The notes under the pieces are model-generated. The model was not told the origin of the DNA and ran no database searches. It saw nothing but the letters and a program-made list of their open reading frames with translations. The position numbers and the translations under genes were made by a program. This document shows positions 24,830 to 33,446 of a DNA stretch of 64,000 nt, piece by piece. Origin of the DNA: Aliitabrizicola sp041905595. Its GTDB lineage: Bacteria > Pseudomonadota > Alphaproteobacteria > Rhodobacterales > Rhodobacteraceae. The stretch spans positions 1-64,000 of the forward strand of contig JAYRKT010000027.1 of NCBI GenBank assembly GCA_041905595.1, read 5' to 3'. Positions within the stretch are counted from its first letter, which is position 1; every line of letters starts with the position of its first letter.

Positions 24830-25049
24830 ACGCCCAAAGCGAATTCAAGGCCTCGAACGAGGTGGAGGTCGATGGGCGGCAAGTGCCAAAAGGGGGCGAC
24901 TCCGGCCTCATGGTCCGCGAGCGCGACATGGAAGTGGTGATTGGTTTGTCGACATGCGCTGCAGAACGCCCTGCGGGAGGGCGGACGGCGCCACGAGCCG
25001 GGGACAAGCGGCATCTGCAAGGGCGGTTTTTGCGGCAAGGCCAGCCCAC

Positions 25050-25068
25050 GATTTTTCTACGAAAAATC
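25050..25068. other. AT-rich hairpin in the 24830-25119 gap
   Basis: GATTTTT-CTACG-AAAAATC is a perfect 7-bp inverted repeat, with a second GATTTTTCGCAGAAA partial copy about 25 bp on. It lies between the convergent ends of the hydrolase gene and yciB and could terminate either transcript weakly. The rest of this 290-bp stretch shows no gene-like reading frame. Confidence 0.35.
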
Positions 25069-25119
25069 AACGGCGTCAGGATTTTTCGCAGAAAGAATCG
25101 AAAGTTGCTCGGGTCGGGC

Positions 25120-25722
25120 CTATTCTTCGGGTTTGTCGATCCCGTAGGTCTCGAACAGCTTGCCCTGCGTCATGAAGAAGGCGAAAAGTGCGCCGGTCAG
25201 GACGAAGGTCTTGAAGGTCACCCAGGTCTCGGTGCTCATCGTGCGCCAGACGACCTCGTTGGCGATGGCGAGGCCGGCGAAGAACAGGGCGACCCGCTTG
25301 GTCAGGATCATCCATCCCTCGGGCCGCATCGGCAGCGCCTCGTCCATGACGAGCTGCATGTAGGACTGGCCGCGCATCAAACCCCAGCCGAGGATCGCTG
25401 CGAACAGCGCATAGATCATCGTCGGCTTCATCTTGAAGAAGCGCTCGTCGTTCAGCCAGACTGACAGCCCGCCGAACAGGATGACGAGCACCAGCGTCAC
25501 GACCTGCATCTTCGACAGCTTGCCCGTAAGCTTCCACAGGAGGCCGGTCGACAGGATCATCAGCGGGATGAACAGCGCCGTCATCAGGATGAAGCCGTGA
25601 TAGGCCTGCCCGCCGAACATGACGGTGCTGTCCTTGAACCGGCTGAAACCGACGAAGAAGAGAAGAACCGGCCCGAGTTCGAGCCCCAGCTTCAGCCAGG
25701 GATTTATCTTCTTGGCAGCCAC
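25120..25722 (-). CDS. yciB: YciB/IspZ family inner membrane protein
   Basis: 200 residues with about five or six transmembrane helices. It shows the family pattern KLGLELGPVLLFF near the N-terminus, FGGLSVWLNDERFFKMKPT in the middle and a polar C-terminus. YciB is implicated in envelope integrity and septation; the exact role is unsettled. The start lies 3 bp after the stop of the large beta-helix-like membrane protein gene, so the two are very likely co-transcribed and perhaps translationally coupled. Confidence 0.92.
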   Translation of the reverse strand: MAAKKINPWLKLGLELGPVLLFFVGFSRFKDSTVMFGGQAYHGFILMTALFIPLMILSTGLLWKLTGKLSKMQVVTLVLVILFGGLSVWLNDERFFKMKPTMIYALFAAILGWGLMRGQSYMQLVMDEALPMRPEGWMILTKRVALFFAGLAIANEVVWRTMSTETWVTFKTFVLTGALFAFFMTQGKLFETYGIDKPEE

Positions 25723-25725
25723 GTC

Positions 25726-27951
25726 CTATCCTCCGAGCAGCGTCAGGGCTCCAACTAGGATAGTGGCAAGGACAAATCCAGCGACCTTCTGGAAATGGAA
25801 GAAATTCTGCAGGAACGGATGGTCATGGATGACCTTCTGGTGCTCACTCGACGGCTGCAGCAGGGGAAAGGCGTTTTCCAGCGAGTACCAGAAGCAATCG
25901 GTCCAACCCTTGTCACGGAGTATGGGGCTCCACCGGCTCACGAGCACGCCGAGTCCGACCAGCGCCGCAAACCACCACAACACGCGGAACGGATAGGCGC
26001 CAAAGCCAACGAGCGCCCACCAGATCACGCCCGCAAGGGTCTTGAGCCAACCAGAAAGATCGGCGGAATAGGCCTTTATCTGGTGGACATGCCCCGCGAC
26101 CTGAACTTCGTCAGCCTCGGAGTCCGCCCCCATGGAGCGCAAGGTCTCCTCCAACTGCCGAAACGGTTGGGGGATGAAACCGGCCGCTTGGCCCTGATCG
26201 CTTTTCGGCAGCGAGTCCGAGACCCATTGGATCAGGTTATCGATGTCGAGTTCGGGCGGAAGCGATGACTGGGGCGGGGTGGCGGAGCCCAAGCGGTCAT
26301 AGCGAAGGTTCTCGAGTTCGACGGGCAGGCGCAACGGCACGCCTTGCTGGTCATGCAGCCCGGTGAGTTCCCAGTTCTGAGGAAACCGAGCCTGGAGCAC
26401 TCCGATATCGGCATTGCGCAGATCGAGAGAGGCATGCGGTCCCCAGGAGACATCCTGGCCATTATCCCAAAGCTCCAGCGCGCCGAGATGCGCGTTGCGC
26501 AGATCGAAAGGGCCGTCAAACCTGGATGCGGACAGTTGCACCGCCCCTTCCACGAACGCCCCACGAAAGCTGACGGCCGTCATGTCAGCGTTCCACCCCA
26601 TGGAAATCGGACCTTCGACATGGAGCCCATTCGCCGAGAGCTGATCGACTATCCGCGAGCCCCCAAGATAGAGCGGCCCGGAAATCGAGGCTTCGTCGAG
26701 CATGAGCTTGCCTTCGACCTGGAGCCCATTGAAGAAGGCGCTGTCGTTCACCACCAGTCGCGCGGCCCAGATCGAGCCAGTCTGTGCCCACATGCCGGAG
26801 TCGACAGTCCCTGCATTCACGGAGATCGTCGAAAAGTCCGCAGGCTTCAGAACCCGCAGGCCAGTGAGTTCGAGTCCCTTCTCCATCCGGGCCGAGATCA
26901 GGTCGACTTCGCGTGCCTCGGCGCCAAAGCGCATGAACAATGCGCCGCCGATATCGGCGCCGTTGAGGTTCATCTTCGTCCGGACCCTGGCAGAGTCGGC
27001 GCTCAGATCGCCGCCGATCCGGACCGAGCGCAGATCGACCTTCTGAAGGTCGGCCTGGATATTGTCAGACGGATCAAGCATGAGGTTCTGTCCGACCTGA
27101 AGCCCGGTTGCGATAAGGCCACCCCTTTCATCAGGGGTTTTCGGATCGGGGAGCATGCCGATCAACGTGCCGCTCAGGGCAACCTTGCCACGGATATTCG
27201 CCGAGGTGAGCTCGACAACACCCGCCCGGCCAGAGCGAAAAATCAGGTTCTCCGCTTCCAGTCCATCGCCATAGAAGTAGGACCCTCCCAGATCGCTACC
27301 ATCCAGCACCAGATCAGAGTCAAACCGCGCGCCCTGAACGTTCATTCCGCCCATGATCCTGCTGTCCTGAAGGACGAGCTGCCGAGGAAGGTCCTCGTGG
27401 TAAAGATAGATCTGGTCGTCTATTCGCGCGCAGCGAATGACGATGGTCGGAACGGCAGGCACCTCGACATAGGGCTTGCGGGTGGCGACCAGCTTGATGA
27501 ATCGCGCAGAAAGCCGTCGACTGTCCGGCCAGATCTGTGCCTGCTCATTTGCCTTGGGAAGCGCCTTGCAACCAGATCCGTCGGCCGAGGTATCGGCCGT
27601 GGAGGATGGGCCAAGGGCAAGTGGCTGGTCGAGGGACATCTGGACGGCCGGCGTGAACTGGCCCATGTCCGCAACGCGTCCGGCACATATCATCCGCCAT
27701 GCGAACCGCTCGCTTTCGGTCGCCCAATCCGGCAGGCCGACCGGGCATTTTTCGGAATAATCGAGCAATCGCGTGTAGTCCCGCGCTGCGGGCTCAGGAC
27801 TTGCCGTTTCCGCCGGGGCCTGCACCACCTGTGGCGCCGGAGCAACCAAAGAGGCGTCCTTCGTGGCGGTCTCTGACACAGCAGGACCGGACCCGAGAAG
27901 GCCGCAAAGAAAAATCGCAAAGACCCAATGCGCGGCGCGAGGCGACATCAT
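25726..27951 (-). CDS. Large exported beta-helix-like protein with C-terminal membrane domain, function unknown
   Basis: 741 residues. A signal peptide (about 1-26, FLCGLLGSGPAVS) leads to a polar region, then about residues 190-560 are short repeats of alternating hydrophobic residues (for example LVLDGSDLGGSYF, GALFMRFGAEAREVDL, GPLYLGGSRIVDQL), typical of pentapeptide- or bactofilin-like right-handed helices. The C-terminus has PQPFRQLEETLRSMGADSEA, then two hydrophobic spans (WWALVGFGAYPFRVLWWFAAL and the last 20 residues). This tail resembles actinobacterial membrane proteins with pentapeptide repeats. The base composition looks slightly less GC-rich than the neighbours. It immediately precedes yciB. 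Confidence 0.75.
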   Translation of the reverse strand: MMSPRAAHWVFAIFLCGLLGSGPAVSETATKDASLVAPAPQVVQAPAETASPEPAARDYTRLLDYSEKCPVGLPDWATESERFAWRMICAGRVADMGQFTPAVQMSLDQPLALGPSSTADTSADGSGCKALPKANEQAQIWPDSRRLSARFIKLVATRKPYVEVPAVPTIVIRCARIDDQIYLYHEDLPRQLVLQDSRIMGGMNVQGARFDSDLVLDGSDLGGSYFYGDGLEAENLIFRSGRAGVVELTSANIRGKVALSGTLIGMLPDPKTPDERGGLIATGLQVGQNLMLDPSDNIQADLQKVDLRSVRIGGDLSADSARVRTKMNLNGADIGGALFMRFGAEAREVDLISARMEKGLELTGLRVLKPADFSTISVNAGTVDSGMWAQTGSIWAARLVVNDSAFFNGLQVEGKLMLDEASISGPLYLGGSRIVDQLSANGLHVEGPISMGWNADMTAVSFRGAFVEGAVQLSASRFDGPFDLRNAHLGALELWDNGQDVSWGPHASLDLRNADIGVLQARFPQNWELTGLHDQQGVPLRLPVELENLRYDRLGSATPPQSSLPPELDIDNLIQWVSDSLPKSDQGQAAGFIPQPFRQLEETLRSMGADSEADEVQVAGHVHQIKAYSADLSGWLKTLAGVIWWALVGFGAYPFRVLWWFAALVGLGVLVSRWSPILRDKGWTDCFWYSLENAFPLLQPSSEHQKVIHDHPFLQNFFHFQKVAGFVLATILVGALTLLGG

Positions 27952-28041
27952 CCCACGACTCCAGGCATTCGTTCACATGTTACGGAGCACAGGCTAGCGC
28001 CGATCCGGGTCTTCGGCCAAGCTCGGAGTGCGACAGAGCCG

Positions 28042-29137
28042 TCAGGCGTCCAGCCCCACCAGCGCGCGGGCGAAATCGTCGGGGTCGAAGGGCGACAGGT
28101 CGTCGATCTGCTCGCCTACACCGATTGCGTGGATCGGCAGGCCGAACTTGTCTGCCAAGGCCACAAGGACGCCCCCCTTGGCCGTGCCGTCGAGCTTGGT
28201 CATGACGAGGCCAGAGACATCGGCGATCTTGCGGAAGATATCGACCTGAAGGACGGCGTTCTGCCCCGTGGTCGCATCCAGCACCAGAAGCGTGTTGTGG
28301 GGGGCGGACGGGTCCTTCTTGCGGATCACACGGACGATCTTGGCCAGCTCTTCCATCAGGTCGGCTCGGTTCTGGAGCCGGCCGGCTGTGTCGATCAGGA
28401 GGAGGTCAGCGCCCTCGGCCTCGGCCCGCGTCATCGCGTCGAAGGCGAGGCTCGCGGGATCGGAGCCCTCGGGCGCGGTCATCACCGGTACGCCGGCGCG
28501 CTGCCCCCAGATCTGAAGCTGTTCAACCGCGGCGGCGCGGAAAGTGTCGCCGGCGGCGATCACCACGGTCTTGCCCGCGGCGCGAAACTGGCTTGCAAGC
28601 TTGCCGATCGTCGTGGTCTTGCCCGAGCCGTTCACGCCCACCACCAGCACCACCTGCGGTTTTTTCGGATAAAGCGGCATCGGGCGGGCAACCGGTTCCA
28701 TGATCCGGGCGATCTCGCTCGCCAGCGCCTGCTTGATCTCCGTCGCCGAAACGCGGCGGCCCATGCGGCCCTCGGCGAGGTTCGCGGTAACACGCAGGGC
28801 CGTATCCACGCCCATATCGGCCTGGATCAGCAGTTCCTCGAGGCTTTCGAGCATCGCGTCGTCAAGCACCCGGCGCGGCTCGTCTTCGCGCCCGCCGCCC
28901 AGAAGCCTGCCGAGCAGGCCGGGCTTGGCCGCGGATTGCAGAGCCGGAGTGGCCTCAGGGGCGCTCGGTGCGGCGNNNNNNNNNNGCCAGCGCCAGCCAC
29001 CCCCCGGGTTCCGTTCGCGGCGCCGCAGACGGGGCCATATCCTCGGACGGGGCCTCGGCGACGATGTCATCCAGGCCCTGGCCGATCTTGTCGGAGGACT
29101 TGAACATCCGGTCGCGGAGTTTCTTGAAGAAGGACAT
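28042..29137 (-). CDS. ftsY: Signal recognition particle receptor FtsY (interrupted by an N run)
   Basis: FtsY docks ribosome-nascent chain-SRP complexes at the membrane. The start reads MSFFKKLRDRMFKSSDKIGQ, then an acidic/Ala-Pro linker runs into ten N bases; after the gap come LLGRLLGGGREDEPRR, the N domain, and the G domain with GVNGSGKTTTIGKLA (P loop), DTAGRLQNR and TKLDGTAKGG. The two halves are out of frame by the ten Ns as given, but the flanking coding lengths sum to a multiple of three, so the true gap is probably a multiple of three (including zero) rather than a frameshift. Confidence 0.93.
28976..28985. other. Assembly gap (10 N) inside ftsY
   Basis: Ten undetermined bases fall in the low-complexity Ala/Pro linker of ftsY, probably a scaffolding placeholder of arbitrary length. 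Confidence 0.97.
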
Positions 29138-29249
29138 GCGCGGCCACCCCTTTGTCTGCCCATTTCACCTAGTCGTTTCGGCGCGAAAGCGGAAGTCCCT
29201 GCGGGTTTCGCCCTGTCCCAGCGGGCGGTGGACAGCTATCCTGCCACCG

Positions 29250-30311
29250 ATGATGCCCCGCCCTGCCCGTTTCTTGATGGCCGCGTTTGCCGCGGCGAGC
29301 CTTGCGCCGATGGCTTTCCTTGCTGCCGGGCCGTCCGGCGGCTGGGGCTGGTTCGCGGTCGCGCTGCTTTATGTCGGGGCGTTCGCGGGGCTTCTGGACC
29401 GGATGCTGCCTCGGCTTCTGCTCGAGGCGCCGGAGGGGGCGGAGTTCCCCGGATCGAATGCGTTGCTGGTGCTCCTCGCGCTTTGCCATCTGGCGCTCTG
29501 GCCGGTCGCAGTCGCGGTGATCGCAGGGCGGACCGGGTTCGGACCGGCGGGCAGCCTCCTTGCCTTCTTCGCCTTTGGGCTGACCTTCGGCCAGATCTCT
29601 AACCCCGTCGCGCATGAGCTGATACATCGGGGCGACAAGCGGCTGTTCTGGCTGGGGGTGGCGGTCTATGCGACGATGCTCTTCGCCCATCACGCCTCGG
29701 CGCACCGGCTGGTGCATCATGTCCATGTCGGCAGCGACGGCGACCCCAATTCGGCCCGGCGGGGCGAGACCGTGTGGCATTTCCTGCCGCGTGCCTGGAT
29801 CGGGTCGTTCCGGGCCGGATTTGTGGCCGAGACCCTGCTGCGGCAGGGGCGCGGGCTGCATCCCTATGTGCCGTATCTGGGCCTTTCGGCGCTGAGTCTC
29901 CTCCTATCGGCGGCCATCGCCGGTTGGATCGGGATCGCGGTGCATCTGGCCCTGGCACTGCACGCCACGTCGCAGCTCCTGATTTCCGACTATGTCCAGC
30001 ACTATGGTCTGCACCGGGCTTCACGCAGCGACGGACGGCTCGAGCCGGTTGCCGACCGTCATTCCTGGAACGCTCCCCAATGGTTCAGCGGCAAGATGAT
30101 GCTGCATGCGCCACGACATTCCGACCACCATGCCCATCCCTCGCGCCCCTATCCCGGCCTGCGGCTGCCCGAAGCCGCGCCGATGCTGCCGCGCGGTCTG
30201 CCGATGATGGGGGCGCTTGCGCTGGTCCCGCCCCTGTGGTTCCGCGTGATGGACCGACGGCTCGACCGGCTTGCCTCACGGGAAAGCGATGGGGCGGGGC
30301 TGGCGCCGTGA
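29250..30311 (+). CDS. AlkB-like membrane di-iron hydroxylase (alkane 1-monooxygenase family)
   Basis: 353 residues with several transmembrane spans and the family's histidine boxes: HELIHRG (122-128), HRLVHHVHVG (152-161, followed by DPNSARRGE), YVQHYGLHR, and a C-terminal HSDHHAHPSR. These ligate the di-iron centre that hydroxylates alkyl chains. The NYxEHYG signature of true AlkB reads DYVQHYG here, so the substrate may differ from alkanes. No rubredoxin or rubredoxin reductase is adjacent. MM start chosen; the frame is open farther upstream into ftsY's antisense. Confidence 0.87.
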   Translation: MMPRPARFLMAAFAAASLAPMAFLAAGPSGGWGWFAVALLYVGAFAGLLDRMLPRLLLEAPEGAEFPGSNALLVLLALCHLALWPVAVAVIAGRTGFGPAGSLLAFFAFGLTFGQISNPVAHELIHRGDKRLFWLGVAVYATMLFAHHASAHRLVHHVHVGSDGDPNSARRGETVWHFLPRAWIGSFRAGFVAETLLRQGRGLHPYVPYLGLSALSLLLSAAIAGWIGIAVHLALALHATSQLLISDYVQHYGLHRASRSDGRLEPVADRHSWNAPQWFSGKMMLHAPRHSDHHAHPSRPYPGLRLPEAAPMLPRGLPMMGALALVPPLWFRVMDRRLDRLASRESDGAGLAP

Positions 30312-30335
30312 TCCGACCTCTGGCAGGGTTCACCC

Positions 30336-30731
30336 ATGTTCCGACCGCTGGTTTTGCTGTTCATTGTCCTGCCGGCTCTGGCCCATGCCGAACCCACGCT
30401 CAGCGGGGCGGAGTTCGAAGCGCGGATGACCGGCAAGACCATGACCTATGCCGAGGGCGGGCAGATCTACGGCACCGAACAGTATCTGCCGGGCCGCAAG
30501 GTTATCTGGGCCTTCAACGGCAAGGAATGCCAGAAGGGCACCTGGTACGAGAATGAATCGGCTATCTGCTTCGTCTACGAGAACGACCTCGAGCCGCAAT
30601 GCTGGTTGTTCTTCCAGCGCGCCGACGGCCTGAAAGCCCATTTCACCGGCGACCCCGAAGGAACGGAACTGTCCGCCGTGGATGAAAGCACGCGGCCGCT
30701 GTCCTGTGCAGGGCCGGATCTCGGCGCCTAA
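30336..30731 (+). CDS. Small exported protein of unknown function
   Basis: 131 residues. Signal peptide MFRPLVLLFIVLPALAHA, cleavage near residue 18. The mature part has FEARMTGKTMTYAEGGQIYGTEQYLPG, then three spaced cysteines (GKECQKG, AICFVYE, PQCWLFF) and a fourth near the C-terminus, suggesting periplasmic disulfides. Similar short secreted proteins are common in Rhodobacteraceae, but I cannot assign a function. It lies 24 bp after the AlkB-like gene and may be co-transcribed with it. Confidence 0.75.
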   Translation: MFRPLVLLFIVLPALAHAEPTLSGAEFEARMTGKTMTYAEGGQIYGTEQYLPGRKVIWAFNGKECQKGTWYENESAICFVYENDLEPQCWLFFQRADGLKAHFTGDPEGTELSAVDESTRPLSCAGPDLGA

Positions 30732-30829
30732 CTCCATCCACAGCGGTTCGTCGCCCGTTCTTTCCCTTTGACGCGGACCGCCTGCGCTTGCCAAACTCTT
30801 GGCCGGGCCAGGAGATCGGGGGTTAGCTC

Positions 30830-31120
30830 ATGCATGTCGTCGTCAACCGCATCACCTTCAAGCCAGGGGTAGACTGGCAGGACATGGCAGCGCGCGTGAC
30901 AGAAGTGAGCGACAGGTTGCGGCAGGAGCCCGAGTTCATCGCCTGTGACTTTGTCCGCGTGGACGAGCTCGAAGGTTTCCTCATTGTCCGTTTCACCGAT
31001 CTGGAAAGCCTGACCCGTCTGTCCAGCTCGATTGCCGGGCCATGGTTTGCCGCCCATCTTCGTCCGCATCTTGACGGACCCGTCGACCGGCGGGTCGGCG
31101 AACGGCTGTCGGGCAGCTGA
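30830..31120 (+). CDS. ABM-like (antibiotic biosynthesis monooxygenase fold) small protein
   Basis: 96 residues with the dimeric alpha/beta-barrel pattern: MHVVVNRITFKPG (strand 1), a helix with MAARVTEVSDRLRQEPEF, then CDFVRVDELEGFLIVRFTDLESL and a final amphipathic segment with FAAHLRPHL. Members of this fold act as monooxygenases or haem-degrading enzymes, many with unknown substrate. It is convergent with xseA, the stops being only 3 bp apart. Confidence 0.7.
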   Translation: MHVVVNRITFKPGVDWQDMAARVTEVSDRLRQEPEFIACDFVRVDELEGFLIVRFTDLESLTRLSSSIAGPWFAAHLRPHLDGPVDRRVGERLSGS

Positions 31121-31123
31121 CGG

Positions 31124-32680
31124 TCAGAAGAGCGAGCCCTGCCCGTCCGGCGTCTTGCCACCCTTGCGCGGAGCTTTTCCCGAGAGCGACAGGCGGCCAT
31201 CCCGGAACTCGATCTCCAGCGCCTGCGCCGCTTCCGCCTGAGAGCGGGTTGTCACGATCTGGCCATCCCCGCGCACGACGGCAAAACCCCGGGCCAGGGT
31301 CTCGCGATATCCGAGCGTCTGGCGGGTGCGGTCCAGCGCCTCGAGACGGTCGCCAAGCGCCTTCAGCTGCAGCTTCGGGGCCCCGTCCAGGCGGGCGGCC
31401 AGCCCGTCAAGCCGCGTCCTGCCTTCGCGGGCGCCACGCTCGGCATCCCCAATCAGGCGGCCGAGCGCCGGGGCCAGCCGCAGCGAAAGCGCGTCGAAGG
31501 CTCGTCGCTCCTGTGCGATGCGGCGATCGCGGGCGGCGGCGAGAATGCGCGCCTCCTGGTCCAGCGCCCGTCGCCTTTGCGTGATGAGTCCGATCAGCGT
31601 CTCGGTGCGCAGACGCGAGGCGATGCGTTCGAACAGATTGCGCTTGGCCGCCGCCGCCAACCCGAGTGCACCACCGAGCCGCCCCGTCCACAGATCCAGC
31701 CGCTGCGAGGCGGCGCTGGTCAGGGTGTCGAGCCGCGGCAGGGCGCGGGACAGGTCGCGCAGGCGCTGGCCGCGAAGCGTCACCCCTTGCGCCACCGCCC
31801 GCGACAGCCGCGCGGCCTGCGCATCGACGGTAGCCTGCAATTCAAGCCGCACGGGCACCGCCATCTCGGCGGCGGCGGTGGGCGTCGGCGCACGGCGGTC
31901 GGCGGCATAGTCGATCAGCGTCGTATCGGTCTCGTGCCCCACGGCCGAAATCAGCGGGATGCGGCTTTCGGCGGCCGCCCGCACCACGATTTCCTCGTTG
32001 AAGCCCCAGAGATCCTCAAGGCTCCCGCCGCCGCGCGCCACGATCAGCAGGTCCGGCCGCGGGATCGGCCCGCCGGGCGCGATCGCGTTGAAGCCGCGGA
32101 TCGCCGCCGCCACCTCGGGCGCGCATTTCTCGCCCTGCACGGCAACCGGCCAGATCAGCACATGACGCGGGAAACGGTCGCGCAGGCGATGGAGGATGTC
32201 GCGGATCACCGCGCCCGAAGGCGAGGTCACGACGCCGATCACCTCTGGCAGCCAGGGGATCGGCTTCTTGCGGCGTTCGTCGAACAGCCCCTCGGCCGCC
32301 AACGCCTGCCGCCGCTTCTCCAGCATCGCCATCAGCGCGCCGGCGCCCGCCGGGGCCATGTCCTCGACGATCATCTGGTACTTGGACTGTCCGGGAAACG
32401 TCGTCAGCCGCCCGGTTGCAACGACCTCGAGCCCCTCCTCGGGCCTGACCGACAGCCGCCCCGCCTGCCCCTTCCAGCAGATCGCGGCAAGCACGGCGCG
32501 GTCATCCTTGAGGTCGAAGTAGAGATGCCCCGAGGCGGGCCGTGACACCCGGCCGATCTCGCCGCGCACGCGGACAAGGCCGAACTCGCCCTCGATCACC
32601 CGCTTCACCGCGCCGGACAGTTCCGAGACGGTGAATTCGGGGGCATTCCCTTGGGGGCTCGGGTCTTCGAACAGGTCCAT
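31124..32680 (-). CDS. xseA: Exodeoxyribonuclease VII large subunit
   Basis: 518 residues from MDLFEDPSPQGN. The N-terminal OB fold has VSELSGAVKRVIEGEFGLVRVRGEI, GHLYFDLKDD and CWKGQAGRL. The catalytic region includes VTSPSGAVIRDILHRL, RGGGSLEDLWGFNEE and SAVGHETDTTLIDYAADRRAPTP; a long coiled-coil-like helical region follows. With XseB it degrades single-stranded DNA. xseB is not in the window. A longer reading to 32716 exists but the RBS and homology favour this start. Confidence 0.95.
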   Translation of the reverse strand: MDLFEDPSPQGNAPEFTVSELSGAVKRVIEGEFGLVRVRGEIGRVSRPASGHLYFDLKDDRAVLAAICWKGQAGRLSVRPEEGLEVVATGRLTTFPGQSKYQMIVEDMAPAGAGALMAMLEKRRQALAAEGLFDERRKKPIPWLPEVIGVVTSPSGAVIRDILHRLRDRFPRHVLIWPVAVQGEKCAPEVAAAIRGFNAIAPGGPIPRPDLLIVARGGGSLEDLWGFNEEIVVRAAAESRIPLISAVGHETDTTLIDYAADRRAPTPTAAAEMAVPVRLELQATVDAQAARLSRAVAQGVTLRGQRLRDLSRALPRLDTLTSAASQRLDLWTGRLGGALGLAAAAKRNLFERIASRLRTETLIGLITQRRRALDQEARILAAARDRRIAQERRAFDALSLRLAPALGRLIGDAERGAREGRTRLDGLAARLDGAPKLQLKALGDRLEALDRTRQTLGYRETLARGFAVVRGDGQIVTTRSQAEAAQALEIEFRDGRLSLSGKAPRKGGKTPDGQGSLF

Positions 32681-32719
32681 GGCGGGCAGGCTAACCGGTT
32701 GCCGCGCCCGCGCCAAGCA

Positions 32720-33346
32720 TCAGCCGCAGTGCGAAACGATGTCGGGCTGGGGGGTCGCAATAAAGAAGTAAGCAACCAAACAGGATACTAGCCAGGCAGA
32801 ACTATGCCATTCAGAAATCTCTCCGCCCCATGCCGTAGGCAGGAAGAGGACGATGGTGCCGCCCACGAACACCCCGATCCCGGCGTAAAGCCTCCATCGC
32901 GCCGGACGTGGCGGCCAAATATGCAAGGGCGGTTCCGCGTCGAACTCAGCCGCCCAGAGGACCCGCCCGCGATCCCAGGCCGCATTCCTTTTCTTGCCCG
33001 TAAGCCGCTGATTGTGGGCGATCTTGCGTCCCGTTCTGGCCTCAAGCGCGGAATAGTTGGTTGGAAAAGACAAGTGATGGTGCCACGCCGTATCGATCCA
33101 TGCTGGCGGGGTCAGCGTTTCTCCACTCAGTGCCTTCAGGTAGAGGAACCGGCGATAGGCGAATGTGATCTCTTCCGACGCGGTATCCGTCCAGTCGCCG
33201 GCCTTCCGCAGGCTGTCTTCAAACCTGCGGCTGCGGCGCGGCGGGCTGACGCCATGATCTACCTCGTCCCAGTACGGGAGGATCCAGCCTTCAATCAGCT
33301 TCCATAGGATCGGGTCGGTCAGCGGCATGGATAAAGTCGCTTCCAA
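32720..33346 (-). CDS. Membrane protein of unknown function with a W-H-H-H motif
   Basis: 208 residues. The N-terminal soluble half contains ITFAYRRFLYLKALSG and PPAWIDTAWHHHLSF (Trp88, His89-91), followed by an NY. This resembles the 'YRRFLYL...DxxWHxHL...Y' pattern of glycine-rich/DUF1399-like proteins. The C-terminal part has two hydrophobic spans (LYAGIGVFVGGTIVLFL and SAWLVSCLVAYFFIA). An internal Met7 could be the start. It is divergent from purD and its codon usage looks less GC-biased than its neighbours, so it may be an acquired gene. No function assigned. Confidence 0.65.
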   Translation of the reverse strand: MEATLSMPLTDPILWKLIEGWILPYWDEVDHGVSPPRRSRRFEDSLRKAGDWTDTASEEITFAYRRFLYLKALSGETLTPPAWIDTAWHHHLSFPTNYSALEARTGRKIAHNQRLTGKKRNAAWDRGRVLWAAEFDAEPPLHIWPPRPARWRLYAGIGVFVGGTIVLFLPTAWGGEISEWHSSAWLVSCLVAYFFIATPQPDIVSHCG

Positions 33347-33446
33347 ACAGGAAACGGTAGTTGGTCACCCTATCACGAAACCGGAGCCCTTGCCACGTTG
33401 CCACGCGCTGCCTATGAGGCCCGAAGGACAACACCAGGAGCGGCGC

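Noticed and set aside
24830..25119. Possible small gene between the hydrolase and yciB
   Set aside because: Short plus-strand frames here run on into the antisense of yciB, have no start with a ribosome site and no recognisable protein pattern.
28955..29163. Apparent frameshift in ftsY
   Set aside because: The frame change coincides with an artificial run of ten Ns, and the flanks sum to a multiple of three, so a placeholder gap explains it.
29138..29249. In-frame extension of the AlkB-like protein into the ftsY region
   Set aside because: It would run through the N run and the antisense of ftsY; the residues have no membrane or enzyme character and no ribosome site.
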